Positions 17,854 through 25,683 of a stretch of DNA of 64,000 nucleotides are shown in pieces. A program made the translations under genes and the position numbers. The notes beneath the pieces were generated by a model, which was given only the letters and a program-made list of their open reading frames with translations, did no database searches and was not told the DNA's origin. Every line of letters starts with the position of its first letter. Position 1 is the stretch's first letter. The stretch is taken from assembly GCF_001424225.1 (NCBI RefSeq), contig NZ_LMOR01000004.1:62001-126000 (forward strand), in the 5' to 3' direction. The DNA comes from Microbacterium sp. Leaf151. GTDB lineage: Bacteria > Actinomycetota > Actinomycetes > Actinomycetales > Microbacteriaceae.

Positions 17854-18480
17854 TCATCGTGTCGCGGGAGTGGGCAGACCGTCGCTGATCGGCGGGGGTG
17901 TCGCGGATCCGGCGTCCGGGGTCGTCGCCCCGGTCGGGGCCGTGGCCGCAGCCTCGGGGGCCGTGCCGCCGGTCTCGGTGGTCGCAGCCGTCGGATCGGT
18001 GACCAGCGGCACACCCGCGATGAGGGCGTTGCCGACCGAACCGCGGCCTTTGGCATCCACCGACGATGTCGTGTCGGCCGGCTTGTCGGAACCGACGACG
18101 GCACCGTCGCTCAGACGCAGGTAGGTGGGCGACTCGTCGATGACCATCCCGAGGGCGGCGGCGTTGGCGGCCAGATACTGCGGGGAGTTCAGGCCCGCCG
18201 TCTCGTCGAAGAGGATCTGCTTCTGGTAGGTCAGGTCGCGCTGCTGCTGCGTGAGCGAGGCGATCTCGAACGAGCTCTGCGTGGTCAGGATGCTGAGCCC
18301 CATCTGCGCGAGCACGATCACCAGGGCGCCCGAGACGGCGATGATGCCGAACAGCCGCCGCGGTACGCGCCGACGGGCGGGGGCCGGGACGACGGTGAGA
18401 CGACGCTCGCGGACGGGCGTCGGGAAGTCGGGGAGGAAGTCGTCGACGACCCGGGGGTCGATGGCCGGGGATGCACTCAT
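17854..18480 (-). CDS. FtsL-like division protein
   Basis: A 208-residue bitopic protein in the ftsL position. An N-terminal cytoplasmic part with basic residues ([11 protein letters not shown]), one membrane segment (about 45-68) and a short extracytoplasmic coiled-coil-like stretch ([38 protein letters not shown]) match the FtsL/DivIC pattern. A long Ala/Thr/Pro tail (about 140-208) is extra. Sequence conservation of FtsL is low, so the call rests on position and topology. AGGAGG is 5 bases before the ATG, inside the end of rsmH, and the start overlaps the rsmH stop (ATGA). Confidence 0.85.
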   Translation of the reverse strand: MSASPAIDPRVVDDFLPDFPTPVRERRLTVVPAPARRRVPRRLFGIIAVSGALVIVLAQMGLSILTTQSSFEIASLTQQQRDLTYQKQILFDETAGLNSPQYLAANAAALGMVIDESPTYLRLSDGAVVGSDKPADTTSSVDAKGRGSVGNALIAGVPLVTDPTAATTETGGTAPEAAATAPTGATTPDAGSATPPPISDGLPTPATR

Positions 18481-19430
18481 ACGTCCTCCTGGATCCTCTC
18501 GGCCGCGCGCAGACGCACGGGGGTGGCACGGGGGTTGACCGCGCGTTCTTCGTCGCCCGCGAGCTCGGCTCCGCGCACGAGCAACCGGAACTTCGGAGCG
18601 TGTTCGGGCAGCTCTACGGGCAGTCCCCGGGGAGCGGTCGACGTCGACGCCGCCGCGAACTCGCGCTTGACCAGACGGTCTTCCAGCGACTGATACGACA
18701 GCACGACGATGCGCCCGCCGACGCCCAGGACACCGAGGGCGGCGGGAATGGTGCGTTCGAGCACCGACAGCTCGGCGTTGACCTCGATGCGCAGGGCCTG
18801 GAAGACGCGCTTGGCCGGGTGACGCTCGCGTAGCACGGCGGCCGGCGTCGCGGCCTGCAGCACGTCGACGAGCTGACCCGATCGCTCCAGCGGCTTCTCG
18901 GCGCGCGCGGCGATGATCGCGCGGGCGTATCGCCCGGCGAGCTTCTCTTCGCCGTAGCGCTCGAAGATCCGGCGCAGGTCGCCCTCGCCGTAGGTGGCGA
19001 GCACCTCGGCGGCGGTGACGCCCGTGGTCTGATCCATGCGCATGTCGAGGGGCGCGTCCTGCGCGTACGCGAAACCGCGCGCGGCTTCGTCGAGCTGGAG
19101 CGACGACACCCCGAGGTCGAACAGGATGCCGTCCACCTTCGACACTCCCGCCGATGCCACGGCCTCGGCGATCCCGTCGTAGACGGTGTGCACCAGGGTC
19201 ACGCGGTCGCCGAACCGTGCGAGCCGCTCCCCCGCGATCCTCAGGGCGTCGGTGTCACGGTCGAGGCCGACGAGGCGCGCCTCGGGAAAACGCTCGAGGA
19301 AGGCCTCGGAGTGCCCGCCCATGCCGAGCGTGCCGTCGACGAAGACGGCACCGGGCTTGTGCAGAGCGGGCCCGAGCAGATCGGCGCAGCGCTCGAGCAG
19401 GACGGGGGTGTGGATGTCGCGGATGTCCAT
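18477..19430 (-). CDS. rsmH: 16S rRNA (cytosine1402-N4)-methyltransferase
   Basis: A 317-residue SAM-dependent methyltransferase (MraW). Motifs: [13 protein letters not shown] at the start, the SAM loop [78 protein letters not shown] and [24 protein letters not shown] at 19428-19430 is chosen for the conserved start and a GGAGC ribosome site; a longer form from 19472 has no conserved sequence. It is the second gene of the cluster, about 100 bases after mraZ. Confidence 0.96.
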   Translation of the reverse strand: MDIRDIHTPVLLERCADLLGPALHKPGAVFVDGTLGMGGHSEAFLERFPEARLVGLDRDTDALRIAGERLARFGDRVTLVHTVYDGIAEAVASAGVSKVDGILFDLGVSSLQLDEAARGFAYAQDAPLDMRMDQTTGVTAAEVLATYGEGDLRRIFERYGEEKLAGRYARAIIAARAEKPLERSGQLVDVLQAATPAAVLRERHPAKRVFQALRIEVNAELSVLERTIPAALGVLGVGGRIVVLSYQSLEDRLVKREFAAASTSTAPRGLPVELPEHAPKFRLLVRGAELAGDEERAVNPRATPVRLRAAERIQEDV

Positions 19431-19529
19431 GATGACGGGCTCCGATCCTTCGGCTCTGATCCCCATCCGCATCGACCTGGCGCCGGGGAAGTGCGTCAGG
19501 GCGTGCGGCTGGGCATCACAGCCGGAGGG

Positions 19530-19961
19530 TCAGAACAATCCCGGGATCACCTCCTGCTCCATCTCGGCGTACGTGTCTTCGTTGCTCTCGGCGTAGGCGT
19601 TCCAGGCCTCCGCGTCCCAGATCTCGGCGTGGGCGCCGACGCCGGTGACGACGAGCTCGCGACCGAGCCCGGCATAACTACGGAGGGCCGGGGGAACGGT
19701 GATGCGGTTCTGGCTGTCGGGCTTCTCGGCGCTGGCCCCCGAAAGGAACATGCGCAGGAAGTCGCGGGCCTGCTTGTTGCTGAGCGGAGCCTCGCGGATC
19801 CGCTCGTGCACGCGCTCGAACTCCTCGGTGCTGAACACGTAGAGGCAGCGGTCCTGCCCCCGGGTGATCACCACTCCGGCGCCGAGATCGTCGCGGAACT
19901 TCGCGGGCAGGATGACGCGCCCCTTGTCATCGAGCTTGGGAGTGTGCGTACCGAGCAGCAT
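19530..19961 (-). CDS. mraZ: Transcriptional regulator MraZ
   Basis: A 143-residue protein made of two AbrB/SpoVT-like halves. The start [43 protein letters not shown] and the second DxxGR-like repeat [24 protein letters not shown] are family hallmarks. It opens the dcw cluster; MraZ is known in E. coli to bind repeats before its own gene and repress the cluster. Here three 10-bp repeats lie just upstream (19998-20027). The length of 143 equals the usual actinobacterial form, which supports ATG 19959-19961. Confidence 0.96.
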   Translation of the reverse strand: MLLGTHTPKLDDKGRVILPAKFRDDLGAGVVITRGQDRCLYVFSTEEFERVHERIREAPLSNKQARDFLRMFLSGASAEKPDSQNRITVPPALRSYAGLGRELVVTGVGAHAEIWDAEAWNAYAESNEDTYAEMEQEVIPGLF

Positions 19962-19997
19962 TCGGGCACCCACTCCCCTTCGTCCGGCCTGCGAAGT

Positions 19998-20027
19998 TTC
20001 CCCCACTTTACTCCACTGGCCTCCACT
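19998..20027 (-). promoter_or_regulatory. Tandem MraZ-like boxes upstream of mraZ
   Basis: On the minus strand three consecutive 10-base units read AGTGGAGGCC, AGTGGAGTAA and AGTGGGGGAA, sharing AGTGG(A/G)G at an exact 10-base spacing, one helical turn. A fourth AGTGGG occurs nearer the gene (19969-19974). A possible -10 (GATAGCT) lies directly upstream at about 20030, so bound MraZ would cover the start of transcription. Tandem TGGG-like repeats on one helix face are the established MraZ operator form in other bacteria. Confidence 0.65.
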
Positions 20028-20294
20028 TAGCTATCAAACGCGGCATCTTCCATCCGAAGTACCCGACGTGTACGGTGCAGGCCGCCCGTCGCAATGGCGT
20101 GCGAAATCCGCGGAATGACGGGGTTCACGGGGCCGGCGGAGTCCGCACGACGGCGCCCGTGGAGGGAAAGGGAGGGCCCGACCCCTTCCCTGTCCGCCGC
20201 GGGCCGGAACCGGCGGTGGCGGCGGCCAGGCCCCGGCGGCGACTCAGCGGGCCTGGACCCCGGGCCGGCGTGCGCGTGCCACGCCCCGGGCGCA

Positions 20295-20327
20295 CGAAAA
20301 AGCACCGGCTCCGAAGAGCCGGTGCTT
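20295..20327 (-). terminator. Rho-independent terminator of the DUF3040 gene
   Basis: A perfect 12-bp stem, AAGCACCGGCTC (20300-20311) with GAGCCGGTGCTT (20316-20327), has a 4-base loop. On the minus strand it runs into TTTTTCG, and it starts 20 bases after the DUF3040 stop. Confidence 0.88.
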
Positions 20328-20346
20328 CACGAGAATTCGAGGAGGG

Positions 20347-20742
20347 TTACTGCCCCTCGTTGCGGCGGTCCCACCGTTCGTTCATGCGGTCCATGAACGT
20401 CGAGCCCGAGGCACGCGCTGCCCGCGGCTTGGCGCCGCCGGATGCTCCGGCACCGGGGGCAGCGGCGACCGACCCGCGCGTGGGTGTCACCGCGAAGATC
20501 ACGCCGCCGACCATCAGGAGGAAGCCGAGCACACCGATCGCGATGCCGAGGAAGCCCGTGTTGAAGCCGATCGACACGCCCACCACCAGGGCGCCGAGCC
20601 CGGCGAGCACCAGGATCGAGCCGAGCACGATGTTGCGGTAGCTCAGGGCGCGACTGGGGGCGGTGACGACATCTGTGTCGTTACTCATGAGATGGCGCTC
20701 CATCTCATCCAGCAGACGCTGCTCCTGTTCGGAGAGTGGCAT
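20347..20742 (-). CDS. DUF3040 membrane protein
   Basis: A 131-residue actinobacterial protein that begins MPLSEQEQRLLDEMERHLM, the DUF3040 signature, then has two membrane segments (about 36-58 and 64-86) and a basic tail (MDRMNERWDRRNEGQ). The function is unknown; the family is widespread next to or near dcw genes in Actinobacteria. A TAGAAT -10 (20772-20777, minus) and AGAGGGGG ribosome site precede it. It is divergent from the polyprenyl synthase gene and ends in its own terminator. Confidence 0.9.
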   Translation of the reverse strand: MPLSEQEQRLLDEMERHLMSNDTDVVTAPSRALSYRNIVLGSILVLAGLGALVVGVSIGFNTGFLGIAIGVLGFLLMVGGVIFAVTPTRGSVAAAPGAGASGGAKPRAARASGSTFMDRMNERWDRRNEGQ

Positions 20743-20794
20743 GCATCCCCCTCTATTCTTCGATGTGGACGATTCTACGTGGGGCGAGGATCAC

Positions 20795-20800
20795 TAGGCT
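20795..20800 (+). promoter_or_regulatory. -10 hexamer of a probable leaderless promoter (polyprenyl synthase)
   Basis: TAGGCT ends 6 bases before the GTG at 20807; no ribosome site is present. Confidence 0.6.
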
Positions 20801-20806
20801 AGGCCC

Positions 20807-21886
20807 GTGCCGACCTCGCCGGAACCGATCGAAGCTGTTTCCCAGCGACTCGACAACTTCCTCACCGAACAGCTATTGTACGCCGCCGCTCTCGGTCCGG
20901 AGGCAGAGATGCTCACGCGATCCGGCGCGTCCGCGCTCCGCGGCGGAAAACGTCTGCGCGCGCGTTTCTGCCTCACTGGCTGGGGGGCCGTGCGACCGTC
21001 ACCCGCCGGCTTCGACGACGCCGCCCTCGCCGTGGCCACCTCTCTCGAGATCTTCCACGCGGCCGCCCTCGTGCACGACGACCTCGTCGACAATTCCGAC
21101 ACCCGTCGCGGGCAACCCGCGGCGCATCGCGCCCTGCAGGCCGCGCACCGGGACGCGGGCTGGACGGGCGACTCCGACACGTTCGGCCGCTCGGGGGCGA
21201 TCCTGCTCGGCGACCTTCTCGTCGCGTGGAGCGACGACCTGCTCGAGGAGGGCCTGCGGGACTCGCCTACCGCCGACGCGACCCGGCGGGCATACGCGCA
21301 GATGCGCCGCGACGTCACCATCGGACAGTTCCTCGACGTGGCGGAAGAGTCCGCGTACACCGTCCACCCCGACGACACGCACGCCGAACGCGCCCTGCGT
21401 GTGGCCTCGTACAAGTCGGCGCGCTACAGCATCCAGCAGCCGCTGCAGATCGGTGCGGCGCTCGGCGGCGCGGCTCACGCGCAGAGTGACGCGCTGGGCC
21501 GGTTCGGCCACGACGTGGGCATGGCGTTCCAGCTGCGCGACGACGTGCTCGGGGTCTTCGGTGACAGCGCCGTGACGGGAAAGCCCGTGGGCGACGATCT
21601 GCGCGAGGGCAAGCGCACCGTGCTGGTGGCCTATGCCCGCGAAGCCGTCTCCCCGCAGGAGCGTCGGGCGATCGACCAGCGGCTGGGCGACCCGGCTCTG
21701 GATGCCGAGCAGATCGGCATCCTGCAACGGACGATCGTCGACAGCGGCGCGCTCGCACGTACTGAGGAGCTCATCGCCCACTACGCCCGTCGCGCCGACC
21801 TCGCGCTCGCTGAAGCACCGCTTCGAGCCGATGCGGTCGACGAGCTGCGGACGCTCGCCCGCGCGGCCACGGATCGCGCGGCCTGA
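20807..21886 (+). CDS. Polyprenyl (geranylgeranyl-type) diphosphate synthase
   Basis: A 359-residue trans-isoprenyl diphosphate synthase. It condenses isopentenyl diphosphate with allylic diphosphates using two Asp-rich motifs: LVHDDLVDNSDTRRGQP (first, DDxxD form) and FQLRDDVLGVFGD (second). RGGKRLRARF and SARYSIQQPLQIGAALGG are further family motifs. Chain length cannot be set with confidence; geranylgeranyl is likely by analogy with mycobacterial idsA2 in the same gene neighbourhood. GTG start, leaderless-looking. The next gene, Rv2175c-like, converges from the other strand. Confidence 0.92.
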   Translation: MPTSPEPIEAVSQRLDNFLTEQLLYAAALGPEAEMLTRSGASALRGGKRLRARFCLTGWGAVRPSPAGFDDAALAVATSLEIFHAAALVHDDLVDNSDTRRGQPAAHRALQAAHRDAGWTGDSDTFGRSGAILLGDLLVAWSDDLLEEGLRDSPTADATRRAYAQMRRDVTIGQFLDVAEESAYTVHPDDTHAERALRVASYKSARYSIQQPLQIGAALGGAAHAQSDALGRFGHDVGMAFQLRDDVLGVFGDSAVTGKPVGDDLREGKRTVLVAYAREAVSPQERRAIDQRLGDPALDAEQIGILQRTIVDSGALARTEELIAHYARRADLALAEAPLRADAVDELRTLARAATDRAA

Positions 21887-21981
21887 CCGGACGCCGGCGA
21901 TGGCCGACGGCTCAGCGGTCGGCGCCGACGCCTCGCCGGCTCACGCAGGGGTCGGGCCTCGGCCTCTGCCGCCTCGACGAC

Positions 21982-22326
21982 TCAGGCGAGGGTCGCGGCG
22001 ACCCGGCGCACCTCGCTCTTGCGTCCCGCACGCAGAGCCTCGATGGGTGCGACGCCGATGGTCTGCTCCGGCGTGAGCAACCAGTCGATTGTCTCGTCGG
22101 GGTCGAACCCGGCGTCGTGCAGCACGATGATCGTGCCGCGCAATGCGGGCAGCGGGCGGCCCTCGGCGAGGAAGACGGCGGGCACCTTGAACACACCGTC
22201 ACGGCGGGATCCGACGAGGTAGTCCTCGTCGATCAGTCGACGCACGCGGCCGAGGGGCTCGTCGAGGAGCTCCACGAGGTCGGGGATCGTCAGCCAGTCG
22301 GTTTCGTAACGGGTCGTCTCGGTCAC
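21982..22326 (-). CDS. Rv2175c-like winged-helix DNA-binding protein
   Basis: A 114-residue protein with an N-terminal helix-turn-helix (WLTIPDLVELLDEPLGRVRRLIDEDYLVGSRRDGVFKVPAVFL) and a C-terminal part (LPALRGTIIVLHDAGFDPDETIDWLLTPEQTIGVAPIEALRAGRKSEVRRVAATLA) that matches the layout of mycobacterial Rv2175c. In M. tuberculosis that protein is a PknL substrate phosphorylated near its N terminus. Here the N-terminal residues VTETTRYET offer several threonines, and a PASTA kinase is two genes away. GTG start with GATAGT 6 bases upstream and no ribosome site, so probably leaderless. Confidence 0.85.
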   Translation of the reverse strand: MTETTRYETDWLTIPDLVELLDEPLGRVRRLIDEDYLVGSRRDGVFKVPAVFLAEGRPLPALRGTIIVLHDAGFDPDETIDWLLTPEQTIGVAPIEALRAGRKSEVRRVAATLA

Positions 22327-22332
22327 GGTGCA

Positions 22333-22338
22333 ACTATC
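22333..22338 (-). promoter_or_regulatory. -10 hexamer of a probable leaderless promoter (Rv2175c-like gene)
   Basis: GATAGT on the minus strand ends 6 bases before the GTG; no ribosome site lies between. Confidence 0.45.
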
Positions 22339-22475
22339 TCACCCTCTGCCGACGGCACATCTCGGCGACGGTGTCGTCACTCGTGTCTCATTCGTCACAT
22401 GCGCCTCACACGTTGACATCCGTATCGCAGCATGCGAGCGTGGCGGGCAGTCTGACGAACGGAAATCCCCCCACC

Positions 22476-23465
22476 ATGCGACGACTCCCCTTCCCTGCCC
22501 CGCCGACGACCCGACGCGTCGTCGCCGCTTGGCCCGCCGCCGTGGCGGGCACCATCGCCCTGAGCCTCGCCGGAGAAGGCGCGGCCCATGCGGCACCCCC
22601 GGCCCCGCCCCTCAGCTCCCTGCCGACCGCGCCGCTCAAGGTCCTTCCGGTGCTCACCGCCCTGACCGGCGCCGTCACCTACACCGTGCAGCCCGGCGAC
22701 ACCGTGTGGGGCATCGCCCGCGCCAACGGTCTCGACGTCGCCTCGGTGCAGGCGGCGAACGGACTCGGCCCCGACAGCGTCATCCGCCCCGGCCAGGTGC
22801 TCGTGCTGGGCGGCGCACCCGCCGAGCCCGCCGCTCCGACCCCGGCCCCCGCCCCGGCCCCCGCGGCCGTGACACACGAGGTGCAGCCCGGCGACACCAT
22901 CTCGGCGATCGCGAGCGCCAACGGCGTCTCGCTCGATGCGGTCCTCAGCGCGAACGGCCTCACCCGCGCGTCGATCATCTATCCCGGCGACGTCCTGCAG
23001 ATCCCCTCCGGCGCTCCCGCCGCAGCCCCCGCCGCCGTCGCCGCGGTCACCGCCCCCGGCCTCGACGCCGAGCAGTCCGACAACGCCCGGTTGATCATCC
23101 GCATCGGTCGAGAGCTCGGCGTCTCCGACCACGGCATCCGGATCGCCCTCGGCACCGCGATGCAGGAGTCGTGGCTGCGCAACCTCGACTGGGGCGACCG
23201 CGACTCGCTCGGTCTCTTCCAGCAGCGTCCGAGCATGGGCTGGGGCACCCCCGAGCAGATCCGCGACCCCGACCGTGCGACGCGCGTGTTCTACGGCGGC
23301 CCGTCCGACCCCAACGGCTTCACGACGCGGGGCCTCCTCGACATCCCCGGCTGGGAGCAGATGGCCTACGCCGACGCGGCGCAGGCCGTTCAGATCTCGG
23401 CCTACCCCGACCGCTACGCGCAGTGGGAGCAGCCCGCCACCACGTGGCTCGCGGTTCTGGGCTGA
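22476..23465 (+). CDS. Exported LysM peptidoglycan-binding protein with a C-terminal hydrolase-like domain
   Basis: A 329-residue secreted protein. A signal peptide covers about residues 1-40 (MRRLPFPAPPTTRRVVAAWPAAVAGTIALSLAGEGAAHAA). Two LysM domains follow (TYTVQPGDTVWGIARANGLDVASVQAANGL and THEVQPGDTISAIASANGVSLDAVLSANGL), joined by an Ala/Pro linker. The C-terminal about 130 residues (LGVSDHGIRIALGTAMQESWLRNLDWGDRDSLGLFQQRPSMGWG) resemble the lysozyme-like fold, with a possible catalytic Glu in AMQES. ATG at 22476 is chosen because it starts the signal peptide. It precedes the kinase gene by 60 bases. Confidence 0.86.
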   Translation: MRRLPFPAPPTTRRVVAAWPAAVAGTIALSLAGEGAAHAAPPAPPLSSLPTAPLKVLPVLTALTGAVTYTVQPGDTVWGIARANGLDVASVQAANGLGPDSVIRPGQVLVLGGAPAEPAAPTPAPAPAPAAVTHEVQPGDTISAIASANGVSLDAVLSANGLTRASIIYPGDVLQIPSGAPAAAPAAVAAVTAPGLDAEQSDNARLIIRIGRELGVSDHGIRIALGTAMQESWLRNLDWGDRDSLGLFQQRPSMGWGTPEQIRDPDRATRVFYGGPSDPNGFTTRGLLDIPGWEQMAYADAAQAVQISAYPDRYAQWEQPATTWLAVLG

Positions 23466-23513
23466 GTCGCGGCCCACGGTGAGCCGTTGCCCGGGCTCAC
23501 AGGGGCCGCTCCG

Positions 23514-23519
23514 TAGACT
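23514..23519 (+). promoter_or_regulatory. -10 hexamer of a probable leaderless promoter (Ser/Thr kinase)
   Basis: TAGACT ends 6 bases before the GTG at 23526, with no ribosome site. Confidence 0.6.
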
Positions 23520-23525
23520 CGACCC

Positions 23526-25478
23526 GTGAGCACGAGTCAGCAGGCAGACCCGCTGATCGGCCGTCTCGTCGACGGCCGGTACCGGGTGCGCGCGCGCATC
23601 GCGCGCGGCGGCATGGCGACCGTGTACGTCGCCACCGACCTGCGGCTCGAGCGTCGGGTGGCGCTGAAGGTCATGCACGGCCACCTCAGTGACGACACCG
23701 TGTTCCAGAGCCGGTTCATCCAGGAGGCCCGCTCCGCCGCGCGTCTCAGCGATCCGCACGTGGTGAACGTGTTCGACCAGGGCCAGGACGGCGAGATGGC
23801 CTACCTGGTCATGGAGTACCTCCCCGGCATCACGCTGCGCGAACTCCTGCGCGAGCACCGGCGACTCACGATCGATCAGACCCTGACCATCATGGATGCC
23901 ATCCTGTCGGGGCTCTCCGCCGCCCACCGCGCCGGCATCGTGCACCGCGACGTGAAACCCGAGAACGTGCTCCTCGCCGAGGACGGCCGCATCAAGATCG
24001 GCGACTTCGGCCTCGCGCGGGCGACGACCGCGAACACCGCCAGCGGCGCGCAGCTGATGGGCACCATCGCCTACCTCGCACCCGAACTCGTCACCCGCGG
24101 CACCGCCGACGCCCGCAGCGACATCTATTCGCTCGGCATCATGCTCTACGAGATGCTCACCGGCGAGCAGCCCTACAAGGGCGAGCAGCCCATGCAGATC
24201 GCCTACCAGCACGCGACGGACTCGGTCCCGCGTCCGAGCGTGAAGAACCCGTCGGTGCCCGAACAGCTCGACGAGCTCGTGCTCTGGGCCACCGAGCGCC
24301 GGCCCGATGACCGCCCGCTCGACGCCGGCACGATGCTGGAGCGCCTGCGCGCGATCGAGAAGGAGCTGGGGCTCGCCCCTCAGGTCGCCCGTGCCGTCGC
24401 CGTCGGCACCACCGGCGCTGCGAGCGCCGCCGAATCGCGCGAGCTCACCAAGGTGCTCCCCCAGACCGCGTCACTGCCCGTCGCCACCGCCGAAGAGCCC
24501 GACAACGCCGCGCGACTGCGCACCCGCACCCGCCGCCGCACCACCCGGGGCGTCTGGACTCTCGTGATCGTGCTGCTGCTGGCCGTCGGCGCGGCGGGTA
24601 CCGGTTGGTACTTCGGCTCGGGCCCCGGATCCCTCGTGGCCGTCCCCGATGTGTCGCAGCGGAGCTTCGCCGACGCCGAGACGCTGCTGGCGACCAACCA
24701 GCTGCGCGCGCAGGCACAAGAGGTCAACGATCGCGACATCCCCGCGGGCACGACGGTGGGGTCCGACCCTTCGCCGGGTGCGCGCCTCGACAAGGACGCG
24801 CTCGTGACCGTGTACGTCTCCGTCGGCCCCGCCACGCACCAGATCCCCGCCCTCGCCGGCAAGAGCGCCGACGAGGTGAACGGCATCTTCGAGGCCGCGT
24901 TCGTCGGCGTCTCCGACGAGCCCGCGCGGGAATTCTCGGATGCCGGCGACGGCACCGTGCTGTCGGCATCCGTCATCCCCCGATCCGGCGGCGACGCCAT
25001 CGGCTGCACCGACGGCTGCACCGTGTACGAGGGCGACGCGGCATCGCTGGTCGTGTCGCTCGGTCCTCTCCCCGACGTCTCCGGCGAGTCGCAGTCACGC
25101 GCCGAGCGCACGCTCGATGAGGCCGGCCTCTCCACCTCGATCTCGGAGCGGTACAGCGACAGCGTGGCATCCGGGGTCGTCATCGGCATCGGCGATCGCG
25201 ACGGCGAGGGCAACTGGCGCCCCGGTGACACGGTGCCCTTGTTCGTGTCGATCGGACCGGAGCCGGTGGAGATCCCCGGAAACGTCGTGGGCATGACCAT
25301 CCGCGAGGCGGTGACGGCGCTGGAGGGGCTCGGGTTCGAGGTGAACGCGGGCATCGACGACGGCACCCTGCCTCTCGGCTTCACGTACTGGGACGTCTAC
25401 AAGGTGCGGGCCACGAACCCCAAGGCGGGCGAGACCGCCCCCAAGGGCAGCACCATCACCCTGACGCCGACGCTGTAG
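23526..25478 (+). CDS. PASTA-domain Ser/Thr protein kinase (PknB/PknL type)
   Basis: A 650-residue membrane kinase. The kinase domain covers about 13-280: Gly loop IARGGMATVY, Lys48 (ALKVM), HRDVKPEN (140-147), DFG (160-162), and an activation segment rich in Thr (RATTANTASGAQLMGT). A membrane segment lies at about 343-363. Four extracellular PASTA repeats follow (about 369-434, 437-513, 514-577, 579-649); the second carries a Cys pair (GCTDGC). PASTA kinases sense muropeptides and control cell-wall synthesis. Context (Rv2175c-like gene before, aroG after) matches pknL of M. tuberculosis, but PknL itself lacks this PASTA array, so the name is left open. Confidence 0.94.
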   Translation: MSTSQQADPLIGRLVDGRYRVRARIARGGMATVYVATDLRLERRVALKVMHGHLSDDTVFQSRFIQEARSAARLSDPHVVNVFDQGQDGEMAYLVMEYLPGITLRELLREHRRLTIDQTLTIMDAILSGLSAAHRAGIVHRDVKPENVLLAEDGRIKIGDFGLARATTANTASGAQLMGTIAYLAPELVTRGTADARSDIYSLGIMLYEMLTGEQPYKGEQPMQIAYQHATDSVPRPSVKNPSVPEQLDELVLWATERRPDDRPLDAGTMLERLRAIEKELGLAPQVARAVAVGTTGAASAAESRELTKVLPQTASLPVATAEEPDNAARLRTRTRRRTTRGVWTLVIVLLLAVGAAGTGWYFGSGPGSLVAVPDVSQRSFADAETLLATNQLRAQAQEVNDRDIPAGTTVGSDPSPGARLDKDALVTVYVSVGPATHQIPALAGKSADEVNGIFEAAFVGVSDEPAREFSDAGDGTVLSASVIPRSGGDAIGCTDGCTVYEGDAASLVVSLGPLPDVSGESQSRAERTLDEAGLSTSISERYSDSVASGVVIGIGDRDGEGNWRPGDTVPLFVSIGPEPVEIPGNVVGMTIREAVTALEGLGFEVNAGIDDGTLPLGFTYWDVYKVRATNPKAGETAPKGSTITLTPTL

Positions 25479-25631
25479 TCGCCGCCCACCGGAGTCGCGG
25501 GCGACTCCGACCGGCTCAGTCACGGCGGCTCTCCCGTCAGGCTCGCTGAGACCGTCGAGGGGGTCGCCACCCGCCTCTCTCTCACCGGGGCCCCTCGAGC
25601 CCGTCAACGGGTTGGTTACCCGCACGAACGG

Positions 25632-25665
25632 CGACGCCCCCGACCACAGCGGATCGGGGGCGTCG
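25632..25665. terminator. Bidirectional terminator between the kinase gene and aroG
   Basis: Perfect 12-bp arms CGACGCCCCCGA (25632-25643) and TCGGGGGCGTCG (25654-25665) surround a 10-base loop, between two convergent genes. There is no T run, so efficiency is uncertain. Confidence 0.7.
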
Positions 25666-25683
25666 GCCTGACGGCGGGGCCGG

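Larger units (their letters stand above)
19962..20346. other. Gap between mraZ and the DUF3040 gene (385 bases)
   Basis: No gene is supported. The mraZ side carries the MraZ-like boxes and a likely dcw promoter. The DUF3040 side carries a strong terminator at 20295-20327. The middle (about 20100-20290) is GC-rich and shows no clear element. Confidence 0.7.
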
